Part shown: piece after piece, positions 1 to 9,541 of the stretch
Layout: every line of letters starts with the position of its first letter
Numbering within the stretch: the stretch's first letter is position 1
NCBI GenBank assembly: GCA_009731375.1
Contig: BJOX01000121.1
Location: 1 to 25,932 of the forward strand
Origin: Paulinella micropora
Lineage: Eukaryota; Cercozoa; Imbricatea; Euglyphida
Length of the DNA: 25,932 nt
Direction: 5' to 3'
Program-made: the position numbers and the translations under genes
Notes under the pieces: generated by a model
The model's database searches: none
The model's input: the letters and a program-made list of their open reading frames with translations, nothing else
What the model was told of the DNA's origin: nothing

Positions 1-211
1 AGACCAGGAATAAAATGGCATCAGGTCCAATCCGGACAAATAATACTGAAAAACAAGCTGGTGCACCTGTCACCAGGAAAAGGTACTTTTTACCGGCTAT
101 CCGGGGGTGATGCCTACAGTTAGTGCATTCCCTGCGAGGAGCCTAACGCAAGGAGGGCGTAGGGAAATGAGAAGGAGTCTGCAGTGGCACGGTGACGTGG
201 CTTCTGAAATC
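1..211 (+). other. Upstream part of 5' LTR (U3) or flank, unlike the 3' LTR
   Basis: In the 3' LTR, 263 bp lie between the LTR start and the shared block. The equivalent bases here do not resemble them, apart from an 11-bp match (GCCTACAGTTA, 112-122 versus 15890-15900). Either the U3 was exchanged with another subfamily, the 5' end is rearranged, or the assembly is chimeric here. No gene is visible. Confidence 0.5.
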
Positions 212-566
212 TGTAGGCGCAGATAGGTAAATATGGGCTACTTTAATAATACCTGGTATTAAGCCGGACATATTACGAAGCTCTTCCTAACAGTAATCCC
301 ATTGTAGACAGGCAGCGATAGTATTACTAAAAAGAACCGTTACCCTTTTTAGCCCGGATTATATTATCGTTAGGCCGGACAACGGGAACTGGTTGCTGTT
401 TGCCTTGGTTGTTTTGGCTTCGCTAGTCTCCCACATTTTCCCACCATCTTTGATCCTTGCTTGTATAAGCTCAAGAAGATTGGGTTATTGGCGAAGTTGT
501 TATTATTTGGTTTAGTAAAAGGATAGGCATCAATAAATATTTTCTTTTATAACAGAACCGATAAAA
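212..566 (+). repeat. 5' LTR, part shared with the 3' LTR
   Basis: These 355 bases align without gaps to 16056-16410, with 8 mismatches by my count (about 97.7% identity). The shared part contains a TATA-like box, an AATAAA signal and an 8-bp inverted repeat (CTAAAAAG 327-334 / CTTTTTAG 345-352). Identity stops at ATAAAA (566). The LTR does not end in the usual CA. Confidence 0.9.
464..537 (+). promoter_or_regulatory. LTR TATA box and polyadenylation signal
   Basis: TATAA at 464-468 and AATAAA at 532-537 lie in the shared part of the LTR. Equivalents in the 3' LTR are at 16308-16312 and 16376-16381. In LTR elements these set the RNA start and RNA end, so the R region would be short. Confidence 0.5.
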
Positions 567-567
567 G

Positions 568-585
568 TGGAGTCCCATGCCTGTT
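568..585 (+). other. Probable primer binding site
   Basis: TGG begins one base after the LTR identity ends, as expected for pairing with the CCA end of a tRNA primer. The following bases are AGTCCCATGCC. I cannot assign the tRNA. Confidence 0.4.
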
Positions 586-2265
586 TTTCTTTTACGCTAA
601 ATTTTGACAGCTCGCCGCACCATTTTCTGGGCAAGAATAAGCAAGGAAAGAGGATTCATTGCACAAGAAACGAGACAGAGAGACAGAGAGGGGTAGACGT
701 GTCGGTTCTGTACCAATATTGCTCATTTTCTGCCATTCCTAAGGCTAGAACGTGTGGCAAACGAACAAACAAGTCTTAATCTCTGTTGACACCTATACAT
801 ACCCATCCACTATCTCCTCCACACACACATTACATCCATTTGTAAACACAGTGTGAGGACACCAAAGAGAAATAGGAGCGAAGGGTAGAGTGTAGTTGGT
901 TGGGTGATAAGGGGTCAAACGTATACTAACAGTAACGAACCCTGTACACACACCTACAAACCACGTCTTGCTCTCTATCTACCATCCTATTTCAGACTTT
1001 ACAGACACCCAATTGTGTCTCCTATCGACAACACACACTCGTTCTGTCATTTATTGCTCACTTCCAAGCATCCATAGGGTGCAAACGAATCAAGAGCAAA
1101 CACAAACAGACGGAAAAACAGAAAACGAGTGCTGTGCAACAAAGTCTGTTTGTGCAAACTAGCTCATACTCAACCCTCCTATTGCAGCAAATTTGCAGGG
1201 GGTAGGGAGGCTAGTCAGTGGCAATATAGGCCAAGCAATAAGGAGCAAAGGTGACGTCACAAGGACGATTCAGTTGTCAATTTTCGCCAATTCCAATTTT
1301 GCCGAAATTTTGAGACGAAAAATCACTGTCCTACCTACACACTCTACTTCCATCTCACCCACCTGTACTCAAAAGGTGTCCTAAGGTCAGAAGAAGGATT
1401 CTAGAGCAATACAAGAGTGGTGGCTCACAAAAGAGTCCTACACCACTTTGGGTTTTGTTGTAAATTTTGACATTCCAAATTTTGTCGAAATCACAAGCAA
1501 CAAATCACCCTCCTACCTACACATCCCACTCCATTCTCACCCACCTATAACAAATAGGTCTCCAAGGGTCAGAACAAGGATTCACAAGCAGTACCTCTAC
1601 TGTGGTTCTCCAAGGAGTCAACACCTACGTTGCACTCGGTCGGTTTCGTTCTAACACACATACACACATACACACACGGAACTACCTCAGCTGGAAAGGG
1701 AATAAATAATTTTGGAGTCCTCCGAAAGGGACTGGATACCCAACAGAGGGTTCCGAACGAAAACACGGTTCGAGCAGCCGGCTCTTCTGTCCTTTTCCTC
1801 AACCTATTTGGGAAAAGGGGCCGTACCTTCTGACAATTTCAGAAGTATCGTTACCAAACAAACCCTCAGCAACGGAGTCGTGTCTGTATTTCTAGGGTGC
1901 CTCAATTTCTCTGCAACTGGCAGGTGTTAGCAAGGCGTGAGCTTCCCCTACCAAAGGGGGGGGTGAGTAATCTCGCACCTACTTACACGCATACCTACCC
2001 TTGCACACAGACGACACACACTCTATACAGGCAACGAACGAACCGAACACCAACCGACCAAGCCACACGCTGCTTACTGCAAGACGACCAACAGCAAACG
2101 TCTTGACCAAAACAAAAACAAATTGCTGAAAACCTCGACAAGACGGCCGCCCAAAGGTGCCTTGTTCCCCATACTGACACCTCACCACCTGTTCGTGCAA
2201 GACGTATCCCCAAAAAGAAACGTCTCCAACTCAACGAACCCACTGTGGTGCAGGCATTACCAAAA
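586..2265 (+). other. Untranslated leader of the retrotransposon
   Basis: The stretch between the primer site and the gag ATG is A/C-rich with many CACA runs and only short scattered ORFs that look accidental. It holds a diverged tandem duplication (see 1275-1640) and a good splice donor, GTGAGTAA, at 1963. It probably carries packaging and translation signals, but none can be identified. Confidence 0.6.
1275..1640 (+). repeat. Diverged tandem duplication in the leader, period about 182 bp
   Basis: Two copies share the same order of blocks: an ATTTT..CCAATTTTG..CGAAAT block, AATCACxxTCCTACCTACACA, CTCACCCACCT and AGGTCAGAA.AAGGATTC. The blocks start near 1275 and 1455; AATCAC is at 1321 and 1503. 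The copies are considerably diverged. Confidence 0.65.
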
Positions 2266-2682
2266 ATGAGTCAGTGGGATTCTCCAGACCAGGATGCCGG
2301 ACTAGAAGCCTTGGGCAGCGCGGGGACTGCTAGCAATACGAACGCTGGTGCTGGCCTATTCCAGACACCAGTGCCCATTCGTGATAGCAAGAACACCCCT
2401 CAACCCCAATCCCCATGGAGGGATGGTAACAACGCTATGCTTGTGGCCCGAACGCCACTTCCATGCGTCCCAGTTCCCACGGCTAATCTGGACATGACGG
2501 GAATGCCAGGGTGGCCTATCTCCCCTGCAGCACCCAACCAACAATATGCCTTCCCTGATGCAGCCCCACATATTCCTAATAATATGTATGGGGACAACAC
2601 TTACTGGGCAAGAGCAACCGTGTCGGTAGAAGGTAAAGGCAAGGTGGTGGGGTTGACGGCCACGTCATCGGTTCATAGATAA
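2266..2682 (+). CDS. gag: Gag, N-terminal segment (frame 1)
   Basis: This is the first open segment of the element and probably the N-terminus of the capsid precursor. The ATG at 2266 has an A at -3 and begins MSQWDSPDQD; an upstream in-frame GTG is less likely. The piece is rich in Pro, Ala, Asn and Gly and looks disordered. After about residue 125 the frame closes at TAA 2680, while frame 2 carries on with protein-like sequence. A one-base change near the G/T-rich run at 2641-2656 would explain this. No domain is recognised. Confidence 0.6.
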   Translation: MSQWDSPDQDAGLEALGSAGTASNTNAGAGLFQTPVPIRDSKNTPQPQSPWRDGNNAMLVARTPLPCVPVPTANLDMTGMPGWPISPAAPNQQYAFPDAAPHIPNNMYGDNTYWARATVSVEGKGKVVGLTATSSVHR

Positions 2683-2935
2683 CCGATCCATCCAGGACCT
2701 TCTCACGCTGTGGGAGGAGATATGTATGGCCCGAGACCGACTCCTCGATGAGGCTTGGCCAACATACCACTCTCTCATCCCACGTCTGAGACTAACCCTC
2801 CATAGCAGCAAGTACACTAGTGAGAACCCTGCTCTTACTGTTGCTGTCAATGCACTCGATGCTAACCAAGCCGACACTTTCTATTGGCCCGAGGCCACCT
2901 ACATAAGCCGTCGCCAGGCTAACCCAAGACTAGGG
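2654..2935 (+). pseudogene. gag: Gag, middle segment (frame 2)
   Basis: Frame 2 is open here and continues the gag segment that stops at 2682. It includes DLLTLWEEICMARDRLLDEA and SLIPRLRLTLHSSKY, both helix-like and protein-like. Near 2925-2935 the coding signal moves back to frame 1 (ATVTLKGLDNVTAVWDRALL), which then meets an in-frame TAA at 2998. Two frame changes and a stop within 360 bases show that gag is broken here. Confidence 0.55.
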
Positions 2936-3072
2936 CCACAGTCACCCTCAAGGGCCTTGACAACGTCACTGCCGTGTGGGACCGAGCCTTGCTGCAATAA
3001 AAGCACTGGAGGGATGCAATCATCCCACATACATCAAACGTATACAATGAGCTTGTACACTTCTTTGAAGCA

Positions 3073-6000
3073 GTGGAAACCGCAACAGACCCTTTCGGCA
3101 AAATGTCGGAATTTGCGACATGGCTGAAGGTTCCCAACTGCTACGGTGTACTCCTTGACGGCTCAGACTCCGCTCGAGTCCCAATCGTACCACACCCGGC
3201 TGCGGTCCTCTACATCATCAACTACCTAACGGTGGTGGACCTCATCTTGCAAGCCATCTCTGACTGCCTGCGGATACAAGTTGCCGTACACGTCATTAGT
3301 GGATCAGGTGAGGGAGGAACCCCGATACCGGATGGTAGCTCTATCATTACCTTCCGAAGGGTAACGAGAGCGCGTGGTGTGACGAAGGAGATAGACCTAG
3401 ACAGAGACTCACACCTAGAGCGTCGCCAGTCGCCAAAGCCCGAACCCAAAGACGCCAGTCATAAGCGGGTCGACGCGGCACGCAGTGCAGTCAGAGACCA
3501 GGTGAACTTTGACTTTGCTGTACACACCCAATCGGCGAGACTCACATATCGTGAAGGCCTTAAGCTCCTAATAGCTTATGCAGCCCTAGATCGTATTGTG
3601 GCAAGTCATGCGCTCACGTGTGCAGACGTAAAGCAATTGCTGAACAGCCTTGTTGGTGCGTGGCCGTCCCAAACGCTACTCACTACAGACTGGCATAACT
3701 GGCAGGCTTACGGTGAAGACATGGTCGCCTTGAACAAGATTATCCCCTCGGACTTACCCCATTACATGCTCCGACGGTTTGTGCTAGCCGCAGACTGGGG
3801 GTATGTTACACAGCCTCACATCACGGTTGACCTGGTTCAGGATGCGGCGAGGAGAATGTGGGAGGACGATGTGGCCTATACTTCCATAATCGACCTTCCT
3901 CAGAAGCTCCTCACCAACTTAGTGAAGTCCGACTTCGCTTCACTCCTAATGGCAGTCCTATCCGGAATTGCTAAGGCTGAACCACAACAAGGGCGAACGC
4001 ATGGTGAGACTTTTGTCCGAAATATCCTTACCCGAGCACAGGACTTGGACAATACCAACTTTAAGATCACACGGTTCCGAACTGACCGTATGTGCGAGGT
4101 TGCCACATGGACAAACGCCAGCTTCGTCTCCTCCATCTTTTCATCCAACAAGGTAGAGAGGGAAAAGCGAGCTGATGTGTTACTCCGAGCCATAATAACC
4201 ACGGGCAGCACTCTCGAATACCACCAGGTCAAATCGGGGCAGACCTTTGACATGTGGACCTTTGTCACCGGCGACAACTGGTCACAACGTCGTCAATCGT
4301 GGTCAAGTTCTCCAAGGAGTCCCTATAACTCCTCGAGCTCCTCTAGCTCACCGTATGTTCTGCCTCCACCTACCCTTCCATTTGGGGGAGCGACAAACTC
4401 GGGCACACCCAGCACCCGACAGTCCAACCCATACGCGGGGGCATCCAGTCCCAACACTCAGGCCAGTGGAGCGGCACACCCATACCTGCCTCCTCCATTA
4501 CCGATGCCTTACCCATACTACCCACCAACATCGGGCTTCGCGTCCCCACCACCTCCGATGTCGCCACCACCAACATACCCGCCACCAAGGAGCGGAGGCT
4601 CATCGGACGGCAAGAAGGGCAAGCGAAAATATGGTGACGGTGACGGATACGGTCAGGGTGTGGTAAAACCTTTATCGTATCTTCCGCCTATGCCGGGTCC
4701 GTACAATAACCCGTTTGGTCTGTTCAATGAGACCTTCATGGGGCCGTACCATACCAACCCGAGTGCGGAGTGTTGTGACTATATGATGCACTCCGTTGCC
4801 TTCAATGCTCTTGACGGTTCGAGACTATGGGTCGCACCATGCCAGTGGTCGAACTCGTGCCAATACCAACACCCACGCCAGGGTCAAGAACGGGTGGAGC
4901 CACTGAAGTGGTACATTCACCGTTGGTATGTTGGCCGGTCCAAGGTCAAGAAGGACGGCAATTGGGTACCCAATCCTAAGGACAATCCCACTATGGGCCT
5001 CCGTATTCCCGACGTCAGACAAGACGGAACGACGTTCTTCTTGTTTCCGGGGCAAGACCCGTCCTGGCTTGCCCAGTACTCCGCCGAGGCCAAGAATCGA
5101 GTGGCCCAGTACCAAGCCCAGGGTAAAAAGTACGATGAGGTGGCATGCTATATGCCAGGGAAGGAACACCTAATCGGTAAAACATATATACATACACACC
5201 CCCACCGACCTGAGCTGCCCCTATGCTTAATGCAGGCGCCAAAAAGGCAAAGACGGGGAAGAGGAAGAACAAGACCCGATAGTCTTGCACCCACCAAAGC
5301 GGTGACGTCTGTGTCAGCATCACGAGGCACCTTGCCCTCGGGAGCGCCCTCCTTGCAACCGAGCGAGACAATGGTGACCCGTGGCGACCAACAGCCAAAG
5401 GCGCCCAACACGGGGACAGCCGTCGAACAGCCATACCCAGTGGCTCCGACTCCTCTTCTTCCGGTCCCGGCCCAACTGCCGAAGGACACGTTGTATAAAC
5501 CAATAGAGGCTACGACCTCACCGATAGTAGATAGCGTTGAGACGAGGGATAAGGATATAAAGATGGGTAGCGACGACAACCGTCGGGAGCGTGTGCCGAA
5601 CGAGCCGGCCGCGGTCGCTGATCTCAACATAGAGGTCGGTTTACTCAATCCCTTACCCAAAGACACCGTCGCAAAGGCGACGCCTGCCGTTGATCCTGAC
5701 ACGATCACATCAAGTACATGTGATGGGAGGGCACCCAATACGCCCTCGGACCCTCGCGTAAGACGCGCGAGACCTACCAGTGTCCAGCAGGTAGCAAAAC
5801 CCGCTCCTTTTGTGAACAAGGTAAATAAAACGTATGCAGGGGCGAAATCATACATTCATAATACTCACATAAGGCCTTCCCTATTGGGCCGGCGTGCCAG
5901 ATTGACCAGAGGCACAGTCATCGGGTCCGATATAAATCACCCACGCATACCACGCCCAGACGACAAGGCTATCCAATCATTGCCGGTCGGGTACTCTCCT

Positions 6001-7020
6001 TCACCTTTTCGAACGACGACCACCATGGTCTTACCCACCTCACATGGGAACAAAACCATTGCCCCGTCTGTCCTACGTCAACTGGGGCTCAATCCACTGC
6101 ACAACTCTGACCAACTCAGCGCAGCGGCGCGAACACAAGCGCGACAGTTTGCTGAGATGGAGTTGCAGGCCTTGGTAACCCGAGCTACACCAGTAGACCT
6201 CCCACCAGCGGAGGCACGTGATATGAGTTATACCAGACTATACTGGAAAGAACTCAACGGCTATCTAGATACCGGAAATGATAGCATGGCTCAAATCACG
6301 TTCGCAGGCAGTCGATTCATCGACAAATATGGACGCCTGTTCAATTTTGGTAAGACAGGCACACTCGGTTACATCCGGGGTGCCAACGACCAACGGAGCG
6401 AAATCATAGGTCGCGTTCCATGGACGATCGAATTCCCATCCGGGATGTCTTACACCATACACGTCCTAGTCGTCCCAGACTTCCCAGGCACTATTGTCTT
6501 AGGCAAACCCGACCTAAAGATGATGGATGCACAGCTCATGCTGGGACAAGACATAATCAAGTACGGTCGTGGACGCCAGGAGTCTGAATTTCCGATCCTT
6601 AACCCGGAAACGGACCTCCGACGAAAGCAATTCTATGGCGGAAGGGCGCAGGTTACCCTGATACCACCAGCCCCTCCTCTGCCTTATGATGGTCACCTCA
6701 CGGAGCAAGCTCGCCCAACCCCAAAGGGCACGGCCTGGGTATACACCAATGTATACATCCCAGAGTCGGAGAACAAGCCGCCCGACCCATGGGAGGACTT
6801 TGAGAAGCTCGCGACCAAGAGGGACGAACAGATCCTGCTCCTTAAGCGTCAGGAAGACTCATGGCATGGCTTTGACCAGCCGGGTCAACTGAACAAGGGT
6901 GTGCACCAATTTGTACGGGTCAAGACAAGCATTGTCTTTCATGCTTCCAAACGGCTTACGGAGGACGACGACGCCTTTCTAAAGCTGAAGCAATGGTACA
7001 AAGGCGCCGACCCGATATAG
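3073..7020 (+). CDS. gag-pro: Gag-protease polyprotein segment (frame 1, 1315 codons)
   Basis: The frame is open from the TAA at 2998-3000 to the TAG at 7018; the first ATG after the stop is at 3103. Residues are counted from 3073. About residues 1-390 form a helical capsid-like region, followed by a Ser/Pro-rich linker (about 410-515) and a basic patch GKKGKRK. An atypical zinc knuckle C568-x21-C590-x5-C596-x3-H600 stands where Gypsy Gag usually has CCHC. A Pro/Thr-rich spacer leads to an aspartic protease with active-site DTG at 1066-1068 (YLDTGND) and a C-terminal hydrophobic-LG motif (TIVLGKPD, about 1141-1148). The frame ends in TAG, then continues in the same frame into RT. The stretch 5177-5235 may be an intron. 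Confidence 0.9.
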   Translation: METATDPFGKMSEFATWLKVPNCYGVLLDGSDSARVPIVPHPAAVLYIINYLTVVDLILQAISDCLRIQVAVHVISGSGEGGTPIPDGSSIITFRRVTRARGVTKEIDLDRDSHLERRQSPKPEPKDASHKRVDAARSAVRDQVNFDFAVHTQSARLTYREGLKLLIAYAALDRIVASHALTCADVKQLLNSLVGAWPSQTLLTTDWHNWQAYGEDMVALNKIIPSDLPHYMLRRFVLAADWGYVTQPHITVDLVQDAARRMWEDDVAYTSIIDLPQKLLTNLVKSDFASLLMAVLSGIAKAEPQQGRTHGETFVRNILTRAQDLDNTNFKITRFRTDRMCEVATWTNASFVSSIFSSNKVEREKRADVLLRAIITTGSTLEYHQVKSGQTFDMWTFVTGDNWSQRRQSWSSSPRSPYNSSSSSSSPYVLPPPTLPFGGATNSGTPSTRQSNPYAGASSPNTQASGAAHPYLPPPLPMPYPYYPPTSGFASPPPPMSPPPTYPPPRSGGSSDGKKGKRKYGDGDGYGQGVVKPLSYLPPMPGPYNNPFGLFNETFMGPYHTNPSAECCDYMMHSVAFNALDGSRLWVAPCQWSNSCQYQHPRQGQERVEPLKWYIHRWYVGRSKVKKDGNWVPNPKDNPTMGLRIPDVRQDGTTFFLFPGQDPSWLAQYSAEAKNRVAQYQAQGKKYDEVACYMPGKEHLIGKTYIHTHPHRPELPLCLMQAPKRQRRGRGRTRPDSLAPTKAVTSVSASRGTLPSGAPSLQPSETMVTRGDQQPKAPNTGTAVEQPYPVAPTPLLPVPAQLPKDTLYKPIEATTSPIVDSVETRDKDIKMGSDDNRRERVPNEPAAVADLNIEVGLLNPLPKDTVAKATPAVDPDTITSSTCDGRAPNTPSDPRVRRARPTSVQQVAKPAPFVNKVNKTYAGAKSYIHNTHIRPSLLGRRARLTRGTVIGSDINHPRIPRPDDKAIQSLPVGYSPSPFRTTTTMVLPTSHGNKTIAPSVLRQLGLNPLHNSDQLSAAARTQARQFAEMELQALVTRATPVDLPPAEARDMSYTRLYWKELNGYLDTGNDSMAQITFAGSRFIDKYGRLFNFGKTGTLGYIRGANDQRSEIIGRVPWTIEFPSGMSYTIHVLVVPDFPGTIVLGKPDLKMMDAQLMLGQDIIKYGRGRQESEFPILNPETDLRRKQFYGGRAQVTLIPPAPPLPYDGHLTEQARPTPKGTAWVYTNVYIPESENKPPDPWEDFEKLATKRDEQILLLKRQEDSWHGFDQPGQLNKGVHQFVRVKTSIVFHASKRLTEDDDAFLKLKQWYKGADPI
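5177..5235 (+). other. Possible optional intron in gag (59 nt)
   Basis: A GTAAAA donor (5177) and TGCAG acceptor (ending 5235) bracket 59 bases. Their in-frame translation is unlike the rest of the protein (TYIHTHPHRPE). A TTAAT branch-like site lies just before the acceptor. Because 59 is not a multiple of 3, splicing would move the frame, add AKKAKTGKRKNKTR and stop at TAG 5280. Unspliced RNA would read on into protease and RT. This is inferred from sequence only. Confidence 0.4.
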
Positions 7021-7063
7021 CCGGACAGCTTAACGGCGGTACCCGAAATCCTAGCTGACCGCC
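7018..7063 (+). other. In-frame TAG between protease and RT, with a downstream stem-loop
   Basis: TAG 7018-7020 is the only break between the protease frame and the RT frame. The codons after it (PDSLTAVPEILADRLD) remain open. A 6-bp stem GGCGGT (7035-7040) / ACCGCC (7058-7063) starts 14 bases after the stop. It could be a readthrough signal, but other stops in this copy make simple decay equally likely. Confidence 0.35.
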
Positions 7064-8013
7064 TAGATCGGGGCGAAGAAATCACGATCATCCTTCCAAT
7101 CCATCCCACCGTCATGTGGTGGAGAGATGTTTTGGATCGGGTAGTCGACGATCCTATTCCGATACCCAGCCGACAGTCCAAGCCCCTTATCACCTTTCGT
7201 TTTGGGTCTGTTCAGGACGGGTTAGCCTACCGTACCAAGCTCATGACTCGCAAGGTCGATGACTTACGGGAAACGGCATTCCAAATCTTCCCAGGCTTCA
7301 ATCATAAGTCCGCAGCGAAACAATACACCGAAATGATAGCCGACCTGCAGGAGTTTGCCTCATGGGACACCCAATCCTCCACGCGATACCCGGGCAGGGA
7401 CGCGAAGGACGAGATTGAAGACCCGGACTCCATACTTGAGTACCCGGATGACCCACGGGACCAAAAGCCCGTAGAGGAGATCATTGACGAGGTCATGGCG
7501 CGACAACGCGGTTCGCCAGACTTTGTCCGGGATCTAAAAGCTCAATTCCTGAAAAACAAGAAGCTGTTCGGCCCACTTGTCGCCGGCGGTGTAACCCATG
7601 CCGCCGCTAGGATAGAACGACAAGTCGGACAAACCATGCCCCGCCTCAAAGGATCACGCCTCAGTTACAAAGAGGAACAGATCTGCGAGGAAATGGTGCA
7701 GGACATCCTTGCCAAACAACTGATCGAGCCGTCGTGGTCGGAATTCCGATCGCCGGTCAGACTGGCCCCGAAGCCGGATGGCAAACAGCGCTTGTGCATC
7801 AACTATACGAGGCTCAACAAGATCATTAAGAGCGTCGAGGCCCCTATCCCTCGAATGCGCGATGGTCTTAACAGGCTTCGTCAGGCCAAATTCTTTACCA
7901 AACTTGATCTCAAGAACGGCTTCTGGAATATACCGCTCGACGCGGAAAGCCGCCCGTTAACTGCCTTCGCTGTCGGAGGGAGATTGTACCAATGGACAGT
8001 CCTCCCGATGTGA
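7021..8013 (+). CDS. pol: Reverse transcriptase, N-terminal part
   Basis: RNA-dependent DNA polymerase of a Ty3/Gypsy element. Visible motifs are SPVRLAPKPDGKQRLCINYT (fingers) and FFTKLDLKNGFWNIPL, with the first catalytic Asp at 7906-7908. TAFAVGGRLYQWTVLPM then leads to a TGA at 8011. The family consensus here is LPFGL or LPMGL followed by K.APA, so the TGA replaces a conserved Gly, most simply GGA to TGA. The frame continues unchanged as LKTAPAIFQ. It follows the protease in the same frame and would be part of one Gag-Pol chain if the TAG at 7018 were read through. Confidence 0.93.
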   Translation, partial: PDSLTAVPEILADRLDRGEEITIILPIHPTVMWWRDVLDRVVDDPIPIPSRQSKPLITFRFGSVQDGLAYRTKLMTRKVDDLRETAFQIFPGFNHKSAAKQYTEMIADLQEFASWDTQSSTRYPGRDAKDEIEDPDSILEYPDDPRDQKPVEEIIDEVMARQRGSPDFVRDLKAQFLKNKKLFGPLVAGGVTHAAARIERQVGQTMPRLKGSRLSYKEEQICEEMVQDILAKQLIEPSWSEFRSPVRLAPKPDGKQRLCINYTRLNKIIKSVEAPIPRMRDGLNRLRQAKFFTKLDLKNGFWNIPLDAESRPLTAFAVGGRLYQWTVLPM

Positions 8014-8811
8014 CTGAAGACAGCTCCGGCGATATTCCAGGACTGTATGACCCGGGCTCTATCGGACCCGAAATATGGGGACGAACAATTCATAGAGACC
8101 TATGGGCACACGAACCAGTATAGCTTCTGCTATATTGACGATATCGTGATCTACTCCGATACGGAGGCGGAACACCTGGCCCATGTGTCAGATGTGTTAC
8201 GTCGCCTGGAGGCCTTCGGCTTGAAGCTGAACCTAGAGAAGTGCTCGTTCGCCAACGATCACATCGACTATCTAGGGTACAGGGTACAAGGAGGCGAAAT
8301 AGTGCTGAAGCCGGAGAAGCGGGACGCCATTCGTTCCCTCCCGCGCCCTAACACACGCACTGCGCTACACTCCTTCCTGTGTATGGCCCAAGTCTACTCC
8401 GAGTTTATTCCCAACTTCCAAGACTTTGTCAAACCGCTACGGGACTTCTGCCTCAAAGGCGACCCGTATGGCGAATGGCCACCAAAGGCCGAAGAGACAT
8501 ATAACAAGTTGAAAGAAGCTTTGACACGAGATCATCTTACAGAGGGCGGGTCGGTCCTAATCCTACCTGACTTTGAAAAGCGCTTTGTACTAGCCACTGA
8601 CGCGTCCAAATATGCAGTCGGGGCAGTGCTACAGCAATATGACGCAACACACCAGCAACTCCGGCCTATCATGTTCGTCAGCAAAAAGCTGACCCCTGAA
8701 CAGGTGAACTACTGCACACGACAGCGCGAAGCGCTGGCGATCGTGTGGGCGTTCAGCAGGCTCAGAGAGTACTTGTGGGGCGCACCGAACATACTGGTTC
8801 AAACCGACCAT
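8014..8811 (+). CDS. pol: Reverse transcriptase C-terminal part and RNase H
   Basis: This continues the RT frame after the TGA at 8011. YIDD (8131-8142, in FCYIDDIVIYSD) is the catalytic motif. It is followed by the thumb (LEKCSFANDHIDYLGYRV) and the RNase H domain: ATDAS with catalytic Asp at 8599, an E in TRQREALAIVWA, and QTDH with Asp at 8806. The expected TDHKPL motif is damaged. After QTDH the frame runs into unrelated sequence to 8886, while frame 2 resumes with PLRWLM at 8813. A two-base deletion, losing most of the Lys codon, would explain the shift. Confidence 0.92.
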
Positions 8812-9163
8812 GCCTTTGAGATGGCTCATGGACAAGGAACATACGGGCCGACTAGCACGATGGCAGTCGGAACTAGCCCTGTATGATTTCACCATCGAGT
8901 ACATCAAGGGTAAGGAAAACACGGTACCGGACAGCCTTTCCCGAATGCCGAGAGTCAAGGGCTCCATCGGGGACGGACTGGATCGGTTTGCCATGTATAC
9001 ACCAACGGCATGCCTAGTCGGGTGGACCGGCAACGATGACTGGTTGTCCACCGAACACACGCCGGGTTTCGGAACACACTGCCTACAGGGATGGCATACC
9101 TTGCCACCAGCACCCATAGCTGGAGACCGGAATACACACCGGACACCCGGGAGCAGTTGCTAG
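8810..9163 (+). CDS. pol: RNase H C-terminal end and RH-INT linker (frame 2)
   Basis: The segment begins with PLRWLMDKEHTGRLARWQSE, the normal continuation of TDHKPL in Gypsy RNase H. It continues to the usual tether sequence IEYIKGKENTVPDSLSR, which marks the end of RNase H and contains the last conserved Asp. Beyond about 8960 it is a linker of unknown structure. Frame 2 ends at TAG 9161, but the coding signal appears to move to frame 1 at about 9090-9115. Confidence 0.85.
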   Translation: MPLRWLMDKEHTGRLARWQSELALYDFTIEYIKGKENTVPDSLSRMPRVKGSIGDGLDRFAMYTPTACLVGWTGNDDWLSTEHTPGFGTHCLQGWHTLPPAPIAGDRNTHRTPGSSC

Positions 9164-9500
9164 AAAGCCTTGAGTCCATCCGCCGCGTTTGTTGCGCCCA
9201 GCACGACGCGGAGGACTGGCGGATCTCCTCGACGAGATCGACACGCAGGCGGATATCCTCAGTGAGGGTGACATTCGGGAAGGACAAACCCACGAACATG
9301 AACACTCCACGAACGCGTTCTTTGCCAATAAGGAACAATCGTTCTGGGTGCCAAAACATGTTCACCCATCACGATCTGCTACCATTGCAGCCGCAAACCA
9401 AACCCAACACACCCGGGCGCATATCAGTTTAGTCACTACTGCCCTAGAGCTGGATGACATGGATATGACCCTGGCCAGCACTGCGGTATTGGCCAATTAG
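9091..9500 (+). pseudogene. pol: Linker between RNase H and integrase (frames 1 then 3)
   Basis: Protein-like sequence passes from frame 1 (TPDTREQLLESLESIRR, about 9130-9190) to frame 3 (LADLLDEIDTQADILSEGD, from about 9215), which closes at TAG 9498. Integrase lies in frame 2. Three frame changes in 400 bases mark the most damaged part of pol. The linker is acidic and has no recognised domain. Confidence 0.6.
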
Positions 9501-9541
9501 CCAGGAATTCGAAGGAATGGGGCCCCTTCATCTCTCACGCC

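Noticed and set aside
567-2200. Short ORFs in the retrotransposon leader
   Set aside because: 60-80 codons, in several frames and both strands, with biased Thr/His/Pro composition from CA-rich DNA. No start context or motif.
3222-6708. Minus-strand ORFs opposite gag-pro (up to 235 codons)
   Set aside because: Shadows of the strongly coding plus strand; no motif of their own.
8011-8013. TGA reassigned to an amino acid in this genome
   Set aside because: The position requires Gly, TGG serves for Trp throughout, and other stops (TAA, TAG) also interrupt this copy. Mutation is simpler here, although the duplicated TGA at 15427 and 15586 remain worth checking.
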